Shown here: piece by piece, positions 14,682 through 24,037 of the stretch
Position numbering within the stretch: position 1 is the first letter of the stretch
How the letters are laid out: each line of letters begins with the position of its first letter
From: an uncultured Bacteroidia bacterium
GTDB taxonomy: Bacteria > Bacteroidota > Bacteroidia > Bacteroidales > CAJPTX01
DNA: 64,000 nt
NCBI GenBank assembly: GCA_947252645.1
Contig: CAMXWF010000010.1
Coordinates: 1 to 64,000 of the forward strand
Direction: 5' to 3'
Position numbers and translations under genes: made by a program
Notes under the pieces: model-generated
Told to the model about the DNA's origin: nothing
What the model saw: the letters and a program-made list of their open reading frames with translations, nothing else
Databases searched by the model: none

Positions 14682-17600
14682 CTACAGAATCACCAGTCGC
14701 TCGTAGCGCTCGGTGAAGGCCTTATGGGCCAGGTTAAGATCGTAGCTTACCACCTGCACTCGGTAGAAGTAGACACCACGGGCTAGCCGTTGGCCGCGGT
14801 CGTCGCATCCGTCCCAATAGATAGGGCCGATGCGCTCGCTGACGGGCGGGGTGGCCCGGATGGTTTTGACGAGGGCGCCGTCGATGGTGAAGACCTGCAC
14901 CATGACCTCCACGGGCCTGTCGGCATTGGTGAGGTCGAAGTAGAATGCGGTATGGTGGGTAAATGGGTTGGGGTAGTTGAGCAGATGCTCAATGGTCGAG
15001 GTGCCCTGTTCGACGACGGAGAACTCGAGCTGAGCTGTGGTGCGGTTGCTGGCGATGTCGGAGGCAGCGATCTGCAGGCGATAGGATCCTGGGTCGAGGT
15101 CGAAGAGCTGGTACTCTAGGGTGCCCTGCTGGTAGCTGCCGTTGTGGGCGGTGTAGTAGTCGCTCAGGTCTGCCGTTCTGACCACCTTTCCCTCGTGTTG
15201 CAAGCGGAGCTCGATGTTGTGCCCTGGGGTCGAGTGGTCGATGTTGATGCCGCTGGCATCGCGCAGTTTGGCCAGCACGCGGGGATTGCGTCCTACCCTG
15301 TAGTCGCCTCTGGGGGCGAAGTCATTGAGGAAAATCTCGATTTCGGGCCCTTGTGTGTCGTGCAGGGTCGTGGCAGCAGCCCCGCCGAGCTTAATGAGCT
15401 CGCAGCTATTGGCCGCCAAGCTGTTTTTGGAAGTGGCGAATAGGGCTATTCTGGCTTCTTGGGTGGGTCCGCTGGAGGTTGGGGGCATAATCCATTGGAA
15501 GGAGGCCTTTCCGTTGGTTGCAGTGGCAGTGCCCCGGAAATAGCTTTTTGTGCGGGCTTGGAAGGTGAAGGGGACGGGATAGTCGTTGGCTCGTGTGCGC
15601 ACGCTATCCTTGCCGCCCTGGAGCTCAAGGTAGACCTTTCCGTTGAAGGGGGAGCCATCGTTGTTGGAGACCTGGAGGTCGAGCTGCACCGTAGCCCCTG
15701 GGGCCAGGCGTGTGGAGGGCGAGGGGGCGTTTCCGTTGATGGTCTTGATGTCCACTTGGGCCGTAGGGGCCAGGAGAGGCAGGGCGGGGTTACCGAGCAG
15801 GACGTACTTAGCCCTATTGACCTCGTCGGCGGTAGCGGTTTTGGCGGCCAGGAGGGCATCGCCCAACCTGTGGCCCTTGGGGGGTAGCGTGTGGGGCTGG
15901 ATGTGGGCCACGAGAGCCTGGTTGAAAACGGCATTGGCACCAGCGAAGGTGTAGCGGGTGGCCCCGATGAGGGCGACGATGCCCCCCTGGGGATGCATCA
16001 GGGCCTTGGTGGCAAAGGAGTAGTCCTGATCGAGCATGTCGTACTTGGCGACATCGCAGCTGGCGGCCACCATGATGGGCAGATGGGGCAAATTGCGCCA
16101 CTGGGGCAGTTGCATGTCGCCGATGACGTCTTCTCGCATGAGCGTCCAGATACTGCCATGGCCCATGTAGTTGAAGAGGAGGGCTCCGCGCTGTATTTCG
16201 CTCTGGACGGCCTGCTTGAGGGATGGGTACATGGTTCTATACCAGCGGTTTTCCTGTTTGAATGCATCGGCATAGAGGCGTCGGACGGTGGTTTGTGGTC
16301 GGTCGCGCTCGACCTGCTGGGCCATGCGCTCGGAGCCTTTCATGTAGAGGAGTCCGTCTTCATCGTCGGCCAAGAAGAGGACTCTGGCCAGCCAGGGGCC
16401 CCAATGCTCGGGGTCGAGAAAGGCGCGCTCGTGGCGGAGCAGGGCCTCGGCCTCGGGCACGGAGCGCACAGGGTAGCGCCCTAGGGCGATATCGAGCCCC
16501 CCGTGGTACTCGCCCTCCCCGGGGTCGAGGAGGCAGAAGAAGTCGTCGCTGCCGAAGGAGCGGATGTCGTCGTAGGAGTTTTCGGTCAGATGGTTAGGAA
16601 CGAGACTGTAAGGCCCATCGATTTCGGCGAGCCTGTAGTAGGCATTGCCGAGCAGGAGCATGTATTTGAATGGGCCCGTGGGGCCGCCTCCGCGCCAATA
16701 GAGCATGCGGGCCAGATTGCGAATGGCCGCGGCCTCTGTGCGCCCTGCGGAGAACTCGTTGTAGACAGCATGGGCGTCGACGACCGCCACATCCAGTGGG
16801 GCCAGGGGGTTGTGGCGGTAGAGATTGGCCAAGGCTTCGGCCTGCGCCCGGAAGGCCTCATGGGTCACGATGAGGAGCTCGGGCGGGGGGAGCGCGTGGA
16901 GATTCTGATTTCGGACTTGTCCGCAGAACTCCACGTGGTGCAAGTGGAGCTCAGTGGTAAAGAGGGCCACTCGGCCCCTTTGGCTCGCCGGGAGGGTTGG
17001 GGCAACCTGTGGGCGGAAGCGACGGGGGTGGAAGATGTTTGAGACGTCCCACACCTCCAGCTCGGGGGTGCGGCCTGCGATCTGGAGCTTCGTGAGTCCT
17101 GTAGGCCCTAGGGAGTCGACAGGCGCGAAGAGTGGCTTCCCTTGGTAGCTCAGGGGCGCACGAACATTTACCGAAAGGCGATTGAGCCAAGCCGTGGCCG
17201 AGGCACTTAGTGGACGATAGACCACCTGCAGGGCTAGGTCGCCGGTGCCAAGCGGCGGGATGGGGAAAGCAGCCTGGCGGAGGTTGGCCACGGTGTGTTC
17301 TTGCTCGGCGGCGGAGAGGCCCGGGATAGTCACCTGGCCTACTGGCTGTTCGTTGCACACAATGTCGAAGGTGGATACTGCCAGCGAGCGTGCGGCCAGC
17401 TCAACGTAGACCTTGCCCGCCTCTGGCTGCGTGGGTGCAGGTAATCCGGTGGCGATGCTGCGTGTGCTGGCGCCGGGGAAGGGCTCACCGAAAGTCTTGC
17501 GCCCTGTACGTACGGGTGGGTCCCGCTGCCCCTGGTATCCAGAGACGGCCCAAAAGGTTGACTGGCTATACTGGGTGGGGGGTGCGTCGGCTACGAGCTC

Positions 17601-18440
17601 TGGGGCCCTGGGGGGGCGTGCATCGGTGAGGAAATAGAAGGTCTTGGTGTAGGTCTCGTGCTGGTGATAGAGATACATTTTTTCTCCCCTACTCCACTCC
17701 CACCAGCTATAGCCGGCTAGGTAGGCCACTGCGTAATCCTCATTGCGCACTTGGCCCTGCACGGTGTGAAACCACTGGAGGGGGATCTGGGTGAGGTCGT
17801 CGGATTCTGTAGGGTCGTTGTAGTAGCTCAGCTGGCGTCCATTGCGTCCCCAAAGAGATACCTGCAAGGGGTCTGCGAAGCCATGGGCCTTGAGCTCCGC
17901 ATAGCTGATGCGATACATGCCCTCGTCACGCACGGCTATTTTTTCCCAGTGCCCGCTGGCCAACACGGAGCTGGTAGCTGCGGGAAATGGGTTGCCCCGG
18001 GTAGCCGCGTGGGTGGTTGGCTGCCAGTCGGTGGTAAAGCCTTTGAGTATTTGGAGCCCTGAGGGGCCCAGCTGGAAGGCCGGGAGTGTGACGCGGACGG
18101 CGTAATGGCCTCGCGAGATGACCAGCGTAGCCTGGGGGGCGATGGGGTCCTGAAGCCAGGGGGGCAGTGAGGTTGCGCTGAAGCCGGGTTGTCCGTAATC
18201 TACCTGCTGGACTACAGGCTGCAATCCTTGGACATTGGGCACAGGGAGTAGGGCTGAGAAGTAGACCATCTGGCCTTTTGCCGGCTGCTGCATGCCCGTG
18301 AAGGAGTAGTGTCGACCTATGGAATCGAGGCACACCTGGGACTGCGCATACTGCCAGAGCACCTGCTGGTGAAGAGGTGCAGGCGGTTGCCCAAAGGCCT
18401 CCGCTAGGCAGCCTAGCAGCAGCACTACTCCCCGCCCCAT
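14682..18440 (-). CDS. porU: Type IX secretion system sortase PorU (C25 peptidase family)
   Basis: A 1252-residue exported protein related to gingipains. The catalytic dyad is visible as His761 in YMGHGS and Cys795 in AASCDVAKYD, on a C25 caspase-like fold. The C-terminal part has Ig-like beta domains and a CTD-like end (NYPNPFTHHTAFYFDL ... LARGVYFYRVQV). PorU removes the C-terminal sorting domain of T9SS cargo on the cell surface and transfers cargo to A-LPS or an equivalent anchor (established in Porphyromonas gingivalis). ATG at 18440 gives a compact signal peptide (MGRGVVLLLGCLAEAFG); an in-frame GTG at 18497 would add 19 residues. It lies downstream of slyD on the same strand. Confidence 0.92.
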   Translation of the reverse strand: MGRGVVLLLGCLAEAFGQPPAPLHQQVLWQYAQSQVCLDSIGRHYSFTGMQQPAKGQMVYFSALLPVPNVQGLQPVVQQVDYGQPGFSATSLPPWLQDPIAPQATLVISRGHYAVRVTLPAFQLGPSGLQILKGFTTDWQPTTHAATRGNPFPAATSSVLASGHWEKIAVRDEGMYRISYAELKAHGFADPLQVSLWGRNGRQLSYYNDPTESDDLTQIPLQWFHTVQGQVRNEDYAVAYLAGYSWWEWSRGEKMYLYHQHETYTKTFYFLTDARPPRAPELVADAPPTQYSQSTFWAVSGYQGQRDPPVRTGRKTFGEPFPGASTRSIATGLPAPTQPEAGKVYVELAARSLAVSTFDIVCNEQPVGQVTIPGLSAAEQEHTVANLRQAAFPIPPLGTGDLALQVVYRPLSASATAWLNRLSVNVRAPLSYQGKPLFAPVDSLGPTGLTKLQIAGRTPELEVWDVSNIFHPRRFRPQVAPTLPASQRGRVALFTTELHLHHVEFCGQVRNQNLHALPPPELLIVTHEAFRAQAEALANLYRHNPLAPLDVAVVDAHAVYNEFSAGRTEAAAIRNLARMLYWRGGGPTGPFKYMLLLGNAYYRLAEIDGPYSLVPNHLTENSYDDIRSFGSDDFFCLLDPGEGEYHGGLDIALGRYPVRSVPEAEALLRHERAFLDPEHWGPWLARVLFLADDEDGLLYMKGSERMAQQVERDRPQTTVRRLYADAFKQENRWYRTMYPSLKQAVQSEIQRGALLFNYMGHGSIWTLMREDVIGDMQLPQWRNLPHLPIMVAASCDVAKYDMLDQDYSFATKALMHPQGGIVALIGATRYTFAGANAVFNQALVAHIQPHTLPPKGHRLGDALLAAKTATADEVNRAKYVLLGNPALPLLAPTAQVDIKTINGNAPSPSTRLAPGATVQLDLQVSNNDGSPFNGKVYLELQGGKDSVRTRANDYPVPFTFQARTKSYFRGTATATNGKASFQWIMPPTSSGPTQEARIALFATSKNSLAANSCELIKLGGAAATTLHDTQGPEIEIFLNDFAPRGDYRVGRNPRVLAKLRDASGINIDHSTPGHNIELRLQHEGKVVRTADLSDYYTAHNGSYQQGTLEYQLFDLDPGSYRLQIAASDIASNRTTAQLEFSVVEQGTSTIEHLLNYPNPFTHHTAFYFDLTNADRPVEVMVQVFTIDGALVKTIRATPPVSERIGPIYWDGCDDRGQRLARGVYFYRVQVVSYDLNLAHKAFTERYERLVIL

Positions 18441-18547
18441 GGCACGGGGAACCGCACGGCACAAGGCCCTTACAAGGATCGCACCCCCGCTAGCCACTGC
18501 AGACGGAAAAAACCCGCACTACTCGTTCGGGAAACCCGCTAGAGGCC

Positions 18548-19123
18548 CTAGTGGCACTGGCCGCAGCACTCGCCCTCTTGGTGCCCATGGTGGGCGCATC
18601 CACAGGCGTCGTCGTGGCACCCGTCCCCGTGGCAGCAGCGATGGTTAGCGAGCAGCTTGTCGAGTTCGTCGGGGGTCAGGGTGTCGATGGCCTCCACTTT
18701 GCCAGCAAAGTGCAACTGCTTTCCAGCAAGCTCGTGGTTGAAATCCATGCGGACGGTGCTATCGCCGACCTCCTTGACAGTTCCCATGATATGCCCTCCA
18801 TTGCGGAGGAGCATGGGGACTTGCGTGCCGGGCTCTAGGAGATCCTGCTGGAGTTGTCCGCCGACGGTGAAGGCCTCCAGCGGGACATCGAAGACTCGCT
18901 CCGGCTCGTAGCAGCCATAGCCCTCCTCGGGCTCGAGGACGAAGTCGAAGCTTTCGCCTCGTTCCAAGGCAGTTACTTGGCGCTCAAAGCCGGGTATGAC
19001 TTCCCCCAGCCCTGAGACGAACTGCAGGGGTTCCTCCCTGTCGGCGCGGTCCTGCTCTTGGCCATCTACGGTGAGCACATAGCTCACTGAGTAGCGTCGC
19101 TTTTCTGCGGTTGTCATGTCCAT
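18548..19123 (-). CDS. slyD: FKBP-type peptidyl-prolyl isomerase, SlyD-like, with metal-binding tail
   Basis: A 191-residue protein. The FKBP core surrounds an inserted chaperone (IF) domain: LQFVSGLGEVIPGFERQV, then LEPEEGYGCYEPERV, then VRMDFNHELAGKQLHFAGKV. After residue ~160 comes a tail rich in His and Cys (HRCCHGDGCHDDACGCAHH and ECCGQCH) like the nickel-binding tail of SlyD. Role: prolyl isomerisation, folding and metal (Ni/Zn) handling in the cytosol. ATG at 19123; an ATG two codons later is also possible. It lies between the small exported gene at 19167 and porU on the same strand. Confidence 0.93.
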   Translation of the reverse strand: MDMTTAEKRRYSVSYVLTVDGQEQDRADREEPLQFVSGLGEVIPGFERQVTALERGESFDFVLEPEEGYGCYEPERVFDVPLEAFTVGGQLQQDLLEPGTQVPMLLRNGGHIMGTVKEVGDSTVRMDFNHELAGKQLHFAGKVEAIDTLTPDELDKLLANHRCCHGDGCHDDACGCAHHGHQEGECCGQCH

Positions 19124-19166
19124 GAGTTTTTTGCGAGTAATTGGCTAGCCCCAGGGCAGCGCGGGG

Positions 19167-19634
19167 CTAGCGTGAGAGGTGGTCTTTGAATGCTAGGCGC
19201 AGTAAGACGTAGCTCTGCGGTTTCTTGCTATGGTTGGTGGAAGGCAGCTCGAGCTCTACTTGACACACCATGGGGACCGATGACTTAAAATCCCACCAGG
19301 GTTTCATGCCGTAAGGGCGATTGTCGAAGAGCAGGTTGCGGTCGGCATCGTAGATTGTATAGTGGACGGCGTTCTTATCGCTTTGTGCGAGGGTCAGCAG
19401 GCGATAGTGGACGTTAGCGTAGAGCGTGAGGGTGACCTTGTAGACTTGGCCCTGCCGGGCTAGGCCAAACCACTCCTGGCCATCGCGGGCGAAGCTGCCG
19501 CCCAGCAGGGAATCTGCCTGTAGGCTCATGGCCCGGTAGCGCGTGGCTGTTCCTAACTCCTGCCCGCAGAGGGGGAGCGCGCAGAGCAATAGGGCTGCGA
19601 GCAGACTAGCGCGCAGACGATGCGTGGATAGCAT
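19167..19634 (-). CDS. Small exported protein of unknown function
   Basis: A 155-residue protein with a clear signal peptide (MLSTHRLRASLLAALLLCALPLCGQ). The mature part is beta-rich, with YKVTLTLYANVHYRLLTLAQ and VCQVELELP, and no recognised family motif. Its start overlaps the end of the upstream lipoprotein gene by 29 bases, implying coupled translation and related roles. A GCTAGCCCC/GGGGCTAGC hairpin (19144-19171) spans its stop codon but has no T run. Confidence 0.6.
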   Translation of the reverse strand: MLSTHRLRASLLAALLLCALPLCGQELGTATRYRAMSLQADSLLGGSFARDGQEWFGLARQGQVYKVTLTLYANVHYRLLTLAQSDKNAVHYTIYDADRNLLFDNRPYGMKPWWDFKSSVPMVCQVELELPSTNHSKKPQSYVLLRLAFKDHLSR

Positions 19635-20538
19635 GGGCTAGTTGGTCAGTAAGAAGGGTGAGCGCGGAGACGATGGCTTCGAGCTGCGCCCTGGACATGG
19701 AGACCTGCATGGTACCCTGGATGCAGGTCAACCGGGCTGCCGTATCCACCTTGGGGGCCTGGTAGCTATATGAGATCTGCACGGACTGGTAGAGTGGGAG
19801 CAAGCCGCTGAGGGCGGAGTAGATCTGCTCGCAATCGGGGGAGCTATAGACGCACTCGGCCAGCAGATCGGTGACAGCCGTGAGCGATAAACGCTGCTCG
19901 GCCATGAGCTGGTAGAGGACTTGGCTTTCGTTTTCAAGGGCCAGATGACCTAGTAGATGCGTGCCTTCCACCCAGGCTGCGGCTGCTATCAAGGCGTAGA
20001 GATCTTTGCGGTGGAGTCTATGGAGCTGCTCGCTGAGCCTGTTGACTCTTGGCAGGCTCCACTGCATGAGTTGCGCCCATGAGAGCGGGACGGCCATGCT
20101 ATCCCACAAGGCTGTTAGGGGCCAGACATCGGTGAGCCCCATACAGAGCAGTAGACTGTCGACCCCCACGAGGCACTGTGCTGCTGCCCTCTGGTTTTCG
20201 GCTCGGAGCAGGTAGAAGAAATCGACCGTATGGAAGCCTAGGTCGAGTGCCATCAGGGCGGTGTCGGCAGAGCAGGAGGCCACCGTGTGGAAACGGGCTA
20301 GCGAGGTGTCAAGCGAGGGCTGGTGGGTGGCCAAGAAGCGCAACAGGCCTTGGGATGTAGGACTGAGCAGGGCTCCTTGTTCCTTGAACCACACGGTGCT
20401 ATCCATGGCGGCCATATCGGCCAGAGAGGCCCGGTCGCCTGCCTGCTGAGTCTGATTCTGCGCCCCGCACCCCCAAAGCAGCAGGGACAGCAGTAGCTGC
20501 ATGAGAACGCAGCAGCCCCCACACCCAAGGCTTGGCAT
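19606..20538 (-). CDS. Lipoprotein of unknown function
   Basis: A 310-residue protein starting MPSLGCGGCCVLMQLLLSLL, with a plausible lipobox LLLWGC followed by GAQNQTQQ, so probably a lipid-anchored envelope protein. The rest is helical (many Leu/Ala segments such as LYALIAAAAWVEGTHLLGHL) without a recognised motif. A later ATG at 20502 would also give a signal peptide. It overlaps the downstream small exported gene. The setting between T9SS genes suggests, but does not prove, an envelope role. Confidence 0.62.
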   Translation of the reverse strand: MPSLGCGGCCVLMQLLLSLLLWGCGAQNQTQQAGDRASLADMAAMDSTVWFKEQGALLSPTSQGLLRFLATHQPSLDTSLARFHTVASCSADTALMALDLGFHTVDFFYLLRAENQRAAAQCLVGVDSLLLCMGLTDVWPLTALWDSMAVPLSWAQLMQWSLPRVNRLSEQLHRLHRKDLYALIAAAAWVEGTHLLGHLALENESQVLYQLMAEQRLSLTAVTDLLAECVYSSPDCEQIYSALSGLLPLYQSVQISYSYQAPKVDTAARLTCIQGTMQVSMSRAQLEAIVSALTLLTDQLAHAIHASSAR

Positions 20539-20621
20539 CACTCGATGCCCCCTTAAGATTGGACTCTGCCTCCGCGTGGCCCCCACAATATACTTTCTTC
20601 CGGTGCGCACAGAACTCAGCG

Positions 20622-20629
20622 CAAATGTA
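20622..20629 (-). promoter_or_regulatory. Predicted -7 element for the 20538 lipoprotein gene
   Basis: TACATTTG on the minus strand, 84 bases upstream of the ATG at 20538 and just after the stop of the preceding gene. No well-placed -33 TTG was found. Confidence 0.4.
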
Positions 20630-20644
20630 GCGAATAATTGAGAC

Positions 20645-22006
20645 CTACCTTTGCCTAGTTTTCCTCGCGGAGCCTTGCGCAGAGTCGTGGCTTATGTCGT
20701 CGTTCTCCGTTTTTTCTTCCCCTAGGAGCTCTTGGCGCAGGGTGGCGGAGAGCCCTTTTCGGGAGGCATAACGCGCGTAGAGTAGACAGAGTCGGCACAA
20801 GAGCACCAGCAGCACCAGGCCCCATCCCCAGCGCGGTAGGGCCCGGCCTGCAATCGTGGTGAGCTGCTTGCTTAGCAAGTTAGATTGGAAGTAATCGGGA
20901 TCGGGTAAATCGCGCCAATTCCACTTACCTATGACCACGCCTTGATGGAAGAGAACCACGCCGGGCTTTGCGCGAACGATGGTTTTGAGTACTCGTTCAT
21001 CGCCGGTGAGCATGCTGAAGTGGCCGTGAGGGCCTTGGTTGAACTGTTGCTGGGCTTGTTGAGTCGAGCTGCTGGCCAGGTAGAAGGGGATGTGTAGCCC
21101 CTTGGCATGGTCACGCAGCGCAGCGAGGCGCTGGGTAGCCGCGGGAGAGATGGCCTCCAGGAAGGGGGAGATGGCCACGAAAGCATAGTCGTCCACCAAT
21201 ACCTGGCTTTGCGCGACATCCTGCCCGGAGGAATCGCGCAGGGCGAAGTCTACAATGGGCGGCCTATAGCCTTGTCGGACCAGCTCTGTGGAAGAGGAAA
21301 CGTAGGTCCAGGTGGAGTCGTCCCAGGGATAATTGGACTCGTTGAACTCTTTTTGATGACCGTTTTTTTCATAGATGAAGGTGGTGAGATACTCGTCTTT
21401 TGGTGCGTCTTCAGGTATGGCCATGCTCTCCACGATGCTCGCGCCGAGGTGGTAGGGTCGGAAGTCGAGCAGGGGCAGATGGCGCAGCGCATGGAGCCCC
21501 GGGGCTAGGCAGAGGAGGGCGAGCAGCCCCCGGAGGAGGTACTGCCGCCAACGCTGCGTAGGAAGGGTGAAGCACTGCCTCTTCCACCTGCCCAGCAGGA
21601 GGGGCAGGAGGAAGAGGCAGAGGAGGATGTTTTTCCAGAAAGTGAGCCAGTTGCTCAGCTTGACGGCATCGCCAAAGCATCCGCAGTCGGAGACGGGATT
21701 CCAGATGGCCAGCGCGAGAGTCAGCGGGGTGAAAAAGGCCATGAAGCAGGCCACGCCCCCCACGGCCACCGGGCGCCACTCGTCGAGGATGAGGAGTACA
21801 CCGAAGAACAGCTCAGTAGCCGAGAGCAGTAGGGCCAGGGCGAAGGCCAGGGCGCTGAGCCATTCCATATGGAAGGCGGCGAAGTAGTCTTGGAGCTTGT
21901 AGGCGAAGCCCCAGGGATCGACCACCTTGACAAAGCCCGAGAAGATGAACGTGGCCCCCAGCGCATAGCGTGCTATCAGGCGCAGGGCTATCTTGGCGGT
22001 ATGCAT
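20645..22006 (-). CDS. DoxX/MauE-like membrane protein with C-terminal thioredoxin-like region
   Basis: A 453-residue inner-membrane protein of the Bacteroidales BT_3928-like type. The N-terminal half has the DoxX four-helix pattern (LGATFIFSGFVKVVDPWGFAYKL) and the Cys motif SDCGCFGDAVKLSNW seen in MauE-like redox proteins. A periplasmic segment without an obvious CxxC follows, resembling a degenerate thioredoxin fold (LHIPFYLASSS ... KPGVVLFHQGVVIGKW), then one last helix. Probable role: quinone- or thiol-linked redox in the envelope, inferred only. It starts four bases after the tsaE stop, in the porW-porX-tsaE unit. Confidence 0.78.
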   Translation of the reverse strand: MHTAKIALRLIARYALGATFIFSGFVKVVDPWGFAYKLQDYFAAFHMEWLSALAFALALLLSATELFFGVLLILDEWRPVAVGGVACFMAFFTPLTLALAIWNPVSDCGCFGDAVKLSNWLTFWKNILLCLFLLPLLLGRWKRQCFTLPTQRWRQYLLRGLLALLCLAPGLHALRHLPLLDFRPYHLGASIVESMAIPEDAPKDEYLTTFIYEKNGHQKEFNESNYPWDDSTWTYVSSSTELVRQGYRPPIVDFALRDSSGQDVAQSQVLVDDYAFVAISPFLEAISPAATQRLAALRDHAKGLHIPFYLASSSTQQAQQQFNQGPHGHFSMLTGDERVLKTIVRAKPGVVLFHQGVVIGKWNWRDLPDPDYFQSNLLSKQLTTIAGRALPRWGWGLVLLVLLCRLCLLYARYASRKGLSATLRQELLGEEKTENDDISHDSAQGSARKTRQR

Positions 22007-22010
22007 AGGA

Positions 22011-22448
22011 TCACTCCTCCAACAAAGTTATAGTACGAGAGCGGTCGGCCTGGACCTCTATCTGCACGGCCACCAGCGCAGGTGGCAGAATAGGCAGGGC
22101 CACTTCGGGCCACTCCACCAAGCATCGCCCGGAGTCTTGGTAGAAAATGTCGGGAAGGCCGAGGTTTTCGAGTTCCTCCACCTTTTCCACGCGGTAGAAG
22201 TCAAAATGGTAGATGGGTTGCTGGTCTGCGTTGCGGTATTCATTCATGAGGGCGAAGGTGGGGCTAGTCACTTGCTCTGTGACCCCCCAGGCCCTGCAGA
22301 GCTGGGCGATCAGGGTGGTTTTGCCAGCCCCCATAGGGCCTAGGAATAGGATGAGGTGGTCATTGCGGAGTCTTTTGCATAGGGTGTGAGCCACAGTTTC
22401 GAGGGCGCGGGCATCTCCATAGGGTACGTTTGCGGTGAAGGGGGCCAT
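22011..22448 (-). CDS. tsaE: tRNA threonylcarbamoyladenosine biosynthesis protein TsaE
   Basis: A 145-residue P-loop ATPase: Walker A GPMGAGKTT at residues 37-45, then VTSPTFALMNEY, then YHFDFYRVEKVEELENLG, the signature of the TsaE (YjeE) family. It works with TsaB and TsaD in forming t6A37 on ANN-decoding tRNAs. The gene begins two bases after the porX stop, so the two are certainly co-transcribed; this linkage of an essential tRNA enzyme to a T9SS regulator has no evident functional reason. Confidence 0.95.
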   Translation of the reverse strand: MAPFTANVPYGDARALETVAHTLCKRLRNDHLILFLGPMGAGKTTLIAQLCRAWGVTEQVTSPTFALMNEYRNADQQPIYHFDFYRVEKVEELENLGLPDIFYQDSGRCLVEWPEVALPILPPALVAVQIEVQADRSRTITLLEE

Positions 22449-22450
22449 GG

Positions 22451-24004
22451 CTAACGCTGCGGGTTGAGGGTTACGAGCGGCACCAGCATTTCCTCCATGC
22501 TCACCCCGCCGTGCTGGAAGGAATCGCGGAAGCGGTTGGCGATCAGGGTGTAGTTGTTTGGGTAGACAAGGAACTGGTTGGCCGTGGCGAAGATATATCG
22601 TGAGCTCACATTGGCCTGCGGGAGGTGTGCTAGGGCGGGCTTCTTGAAGTCGATGACCTCTCGGGCATTGTAGGCTAGGTTTCGCCCCATCTTATAGCGC
22701 ATATTGGTGGAGGTTTCCCTGTCGCCCACTACGCGGACTGGCTGTCGGACTTGGATTGAGCCGTGGTCTGTAGTGATGACTAGCTTGACATTGAGCGTGG
22801 CGGCCTCCATGAGGAAATCGTAGAGGTCGGAGTGCTGAAACCAGCTCTTGGTGAGGGAGAGGTAGGCGTTGGCATCTTGGGCCAACTGCTTCATGATCTG
22901 CATATCGCTGCGGGCATGGGAGAGCATGTCGATGAAGTTGTAGACTACCACCGTGAGGTCGTTCTCGAGGAGCTGCCCCACATTGCCCCCGGTGAAGCCC
23001 GCGCCGCGCAGGCTTGCCCCCTTGAAGTACTCTAGGGCGTAGTCGCGCCCGGTGCGTTCGACAAAGCGCTCTAGGAGTTCGAACTCATACTGATTCTTGC
23101 CCTCCTCGTCGAGTTCACCGACCCAGAGGTCGGGGTGCAACCTTGCGATCTCTAGGGGCATGAGGCCGGCGAAGAGCGCATTGCGTGCGTATTGGGTGAC
23201 GGAGGGCAGAATGGCGCAATACATTTCCTCCTGCTCCACGCGCCAAGTGCCCGAGAGCATGGAGCGCATCATGAGCCACTGGTCGTAGCGTAGGTTGTCG
23301 ATCACCACCAGCAAGACGTGCTCACCGGCATCGAGCAGGGGAAAGACCCTCTCGCTGAGCACCTGCGGTGACATTAGGGGTCTTTCTGGGCTGTCGGGGA
23401 ACCAGCTCACGTAGCTGCGCCGGATGAATTTGGCAAAGGCGGCGTTGGCCGCCTCCTGCTGCATGCCTTGTAGCTGGAGCATTTGCTCGGTATGCGCGTC
23501 GAGGAAGGTGAGTCGCCAATCGCAGAGTGCGCGGTAGACCCTGGTAAAGTCCTCGAAGGTACTAGCCTTGTTGATGTCGTTGGCCAGCTGGGAATAGTTG
23601 GACTGGTAGCCGGCCGTGCTCTCCACTTGCACCAGCTCTTTCTGGTGTAAGCACTTTTTGATACTGATGAGTACCTGGTTCGGGTTGACCGGCTTAATGA
23701 GGTAATCGGCGATCTTAGCGCCCACGGCCCGATCCATGATGTCCTCCTCCTCGCTTTTGGTAATCATCACGATGGGCATTTCAGGGGCGAGCTTTTTGAA
23801 ATAGCCCAGGGCGTCGAGTCCGCCGAGGCCGGGCATCATTTCGTCGAGGAAGAGCAGATCGTAGTTCTGCTTTTCGAGCATGTCCAAGGCATCGTCGGCG
23901 TTGGTAGCCGTATCCACGTGGTAGCCACGCTTTTCCAAGAAAATGATGTGCGGGCGGAGCAGCTCCACCTCATCGTCCACCCACAAGATATTGATTACGG
24001 ACAT
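22451..24004 (-). CDS. porX: T9SS response regulator PorX (receiver plus PglZ/alkaline phosphatase-like domain)
   Basis: A 517-residue protein. The receiver domain (1-120) has acidic residues D10/D11, phospho-acceptor D54 in LLFLDEMMPG, and ITKSEEED and LIKPVNP for the Thr/Ser and Lys positions. A helical linker follows, then a PglZ-type alkaline-phosphatase-superfamily domain with VLLVVIDNLRYDQW (metal-binding Asp), FIDMLSHARSD and ITTDHGSIQV. PorX with the PorY kinase regulates and supports T9SS; phosphodiesterase activity on cyclic and linear oligonucleotides is reported for the family. It follows porW by 33 bases. Confidence 0.95.
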   Translation of the reverse strand: MSVINILWVDDEVELLRPHIIFLEKRGYHVDTATNADDALDMLEKQNYDLLFLDEMMPGLGGLDALGYFKKLAPEMPIVMITKSEEEDIMDRAVGAKIADYLIKPVNPNQVLISIKKCLHQKELVQVESTAGYQSNYSQLANDINKASTFEDFTRVYRALCDWRLTFLDAHTEQMLQLQGMQQEAANAAFAKFIRRSYVSWFPDSPERPLMSPQVLSERVFPLLDAGEHVLLVVIDNLRYDQWLMMRSMLSGTWRVEQEEMYCAILPSVTQYARNALFAGLMPLEIARLHPDLWVGELDEEGKNQYEFELLERFVERTGRDYALEYFKGASLRGAGFTGGNVGQLLENDLTVVVYNFIDMLSHARSDMQIMKQLAQDANAYLSLTKSWFQHSDLYDFLMEAATLNVKLVITTDHGSIQVRQPVRVVGDRETSTNMRYKMGRNLAYNAREVIDFKKPALAHLPQANVSSRYIFATANQFLVYPNNYTLIANRFRDSFQHGGVSMEEMLVPLVTLNPQR

Positions 24005-24037
24005 TGCTATGCTCCTGCTGTTTATAGCCCTGTGGGG

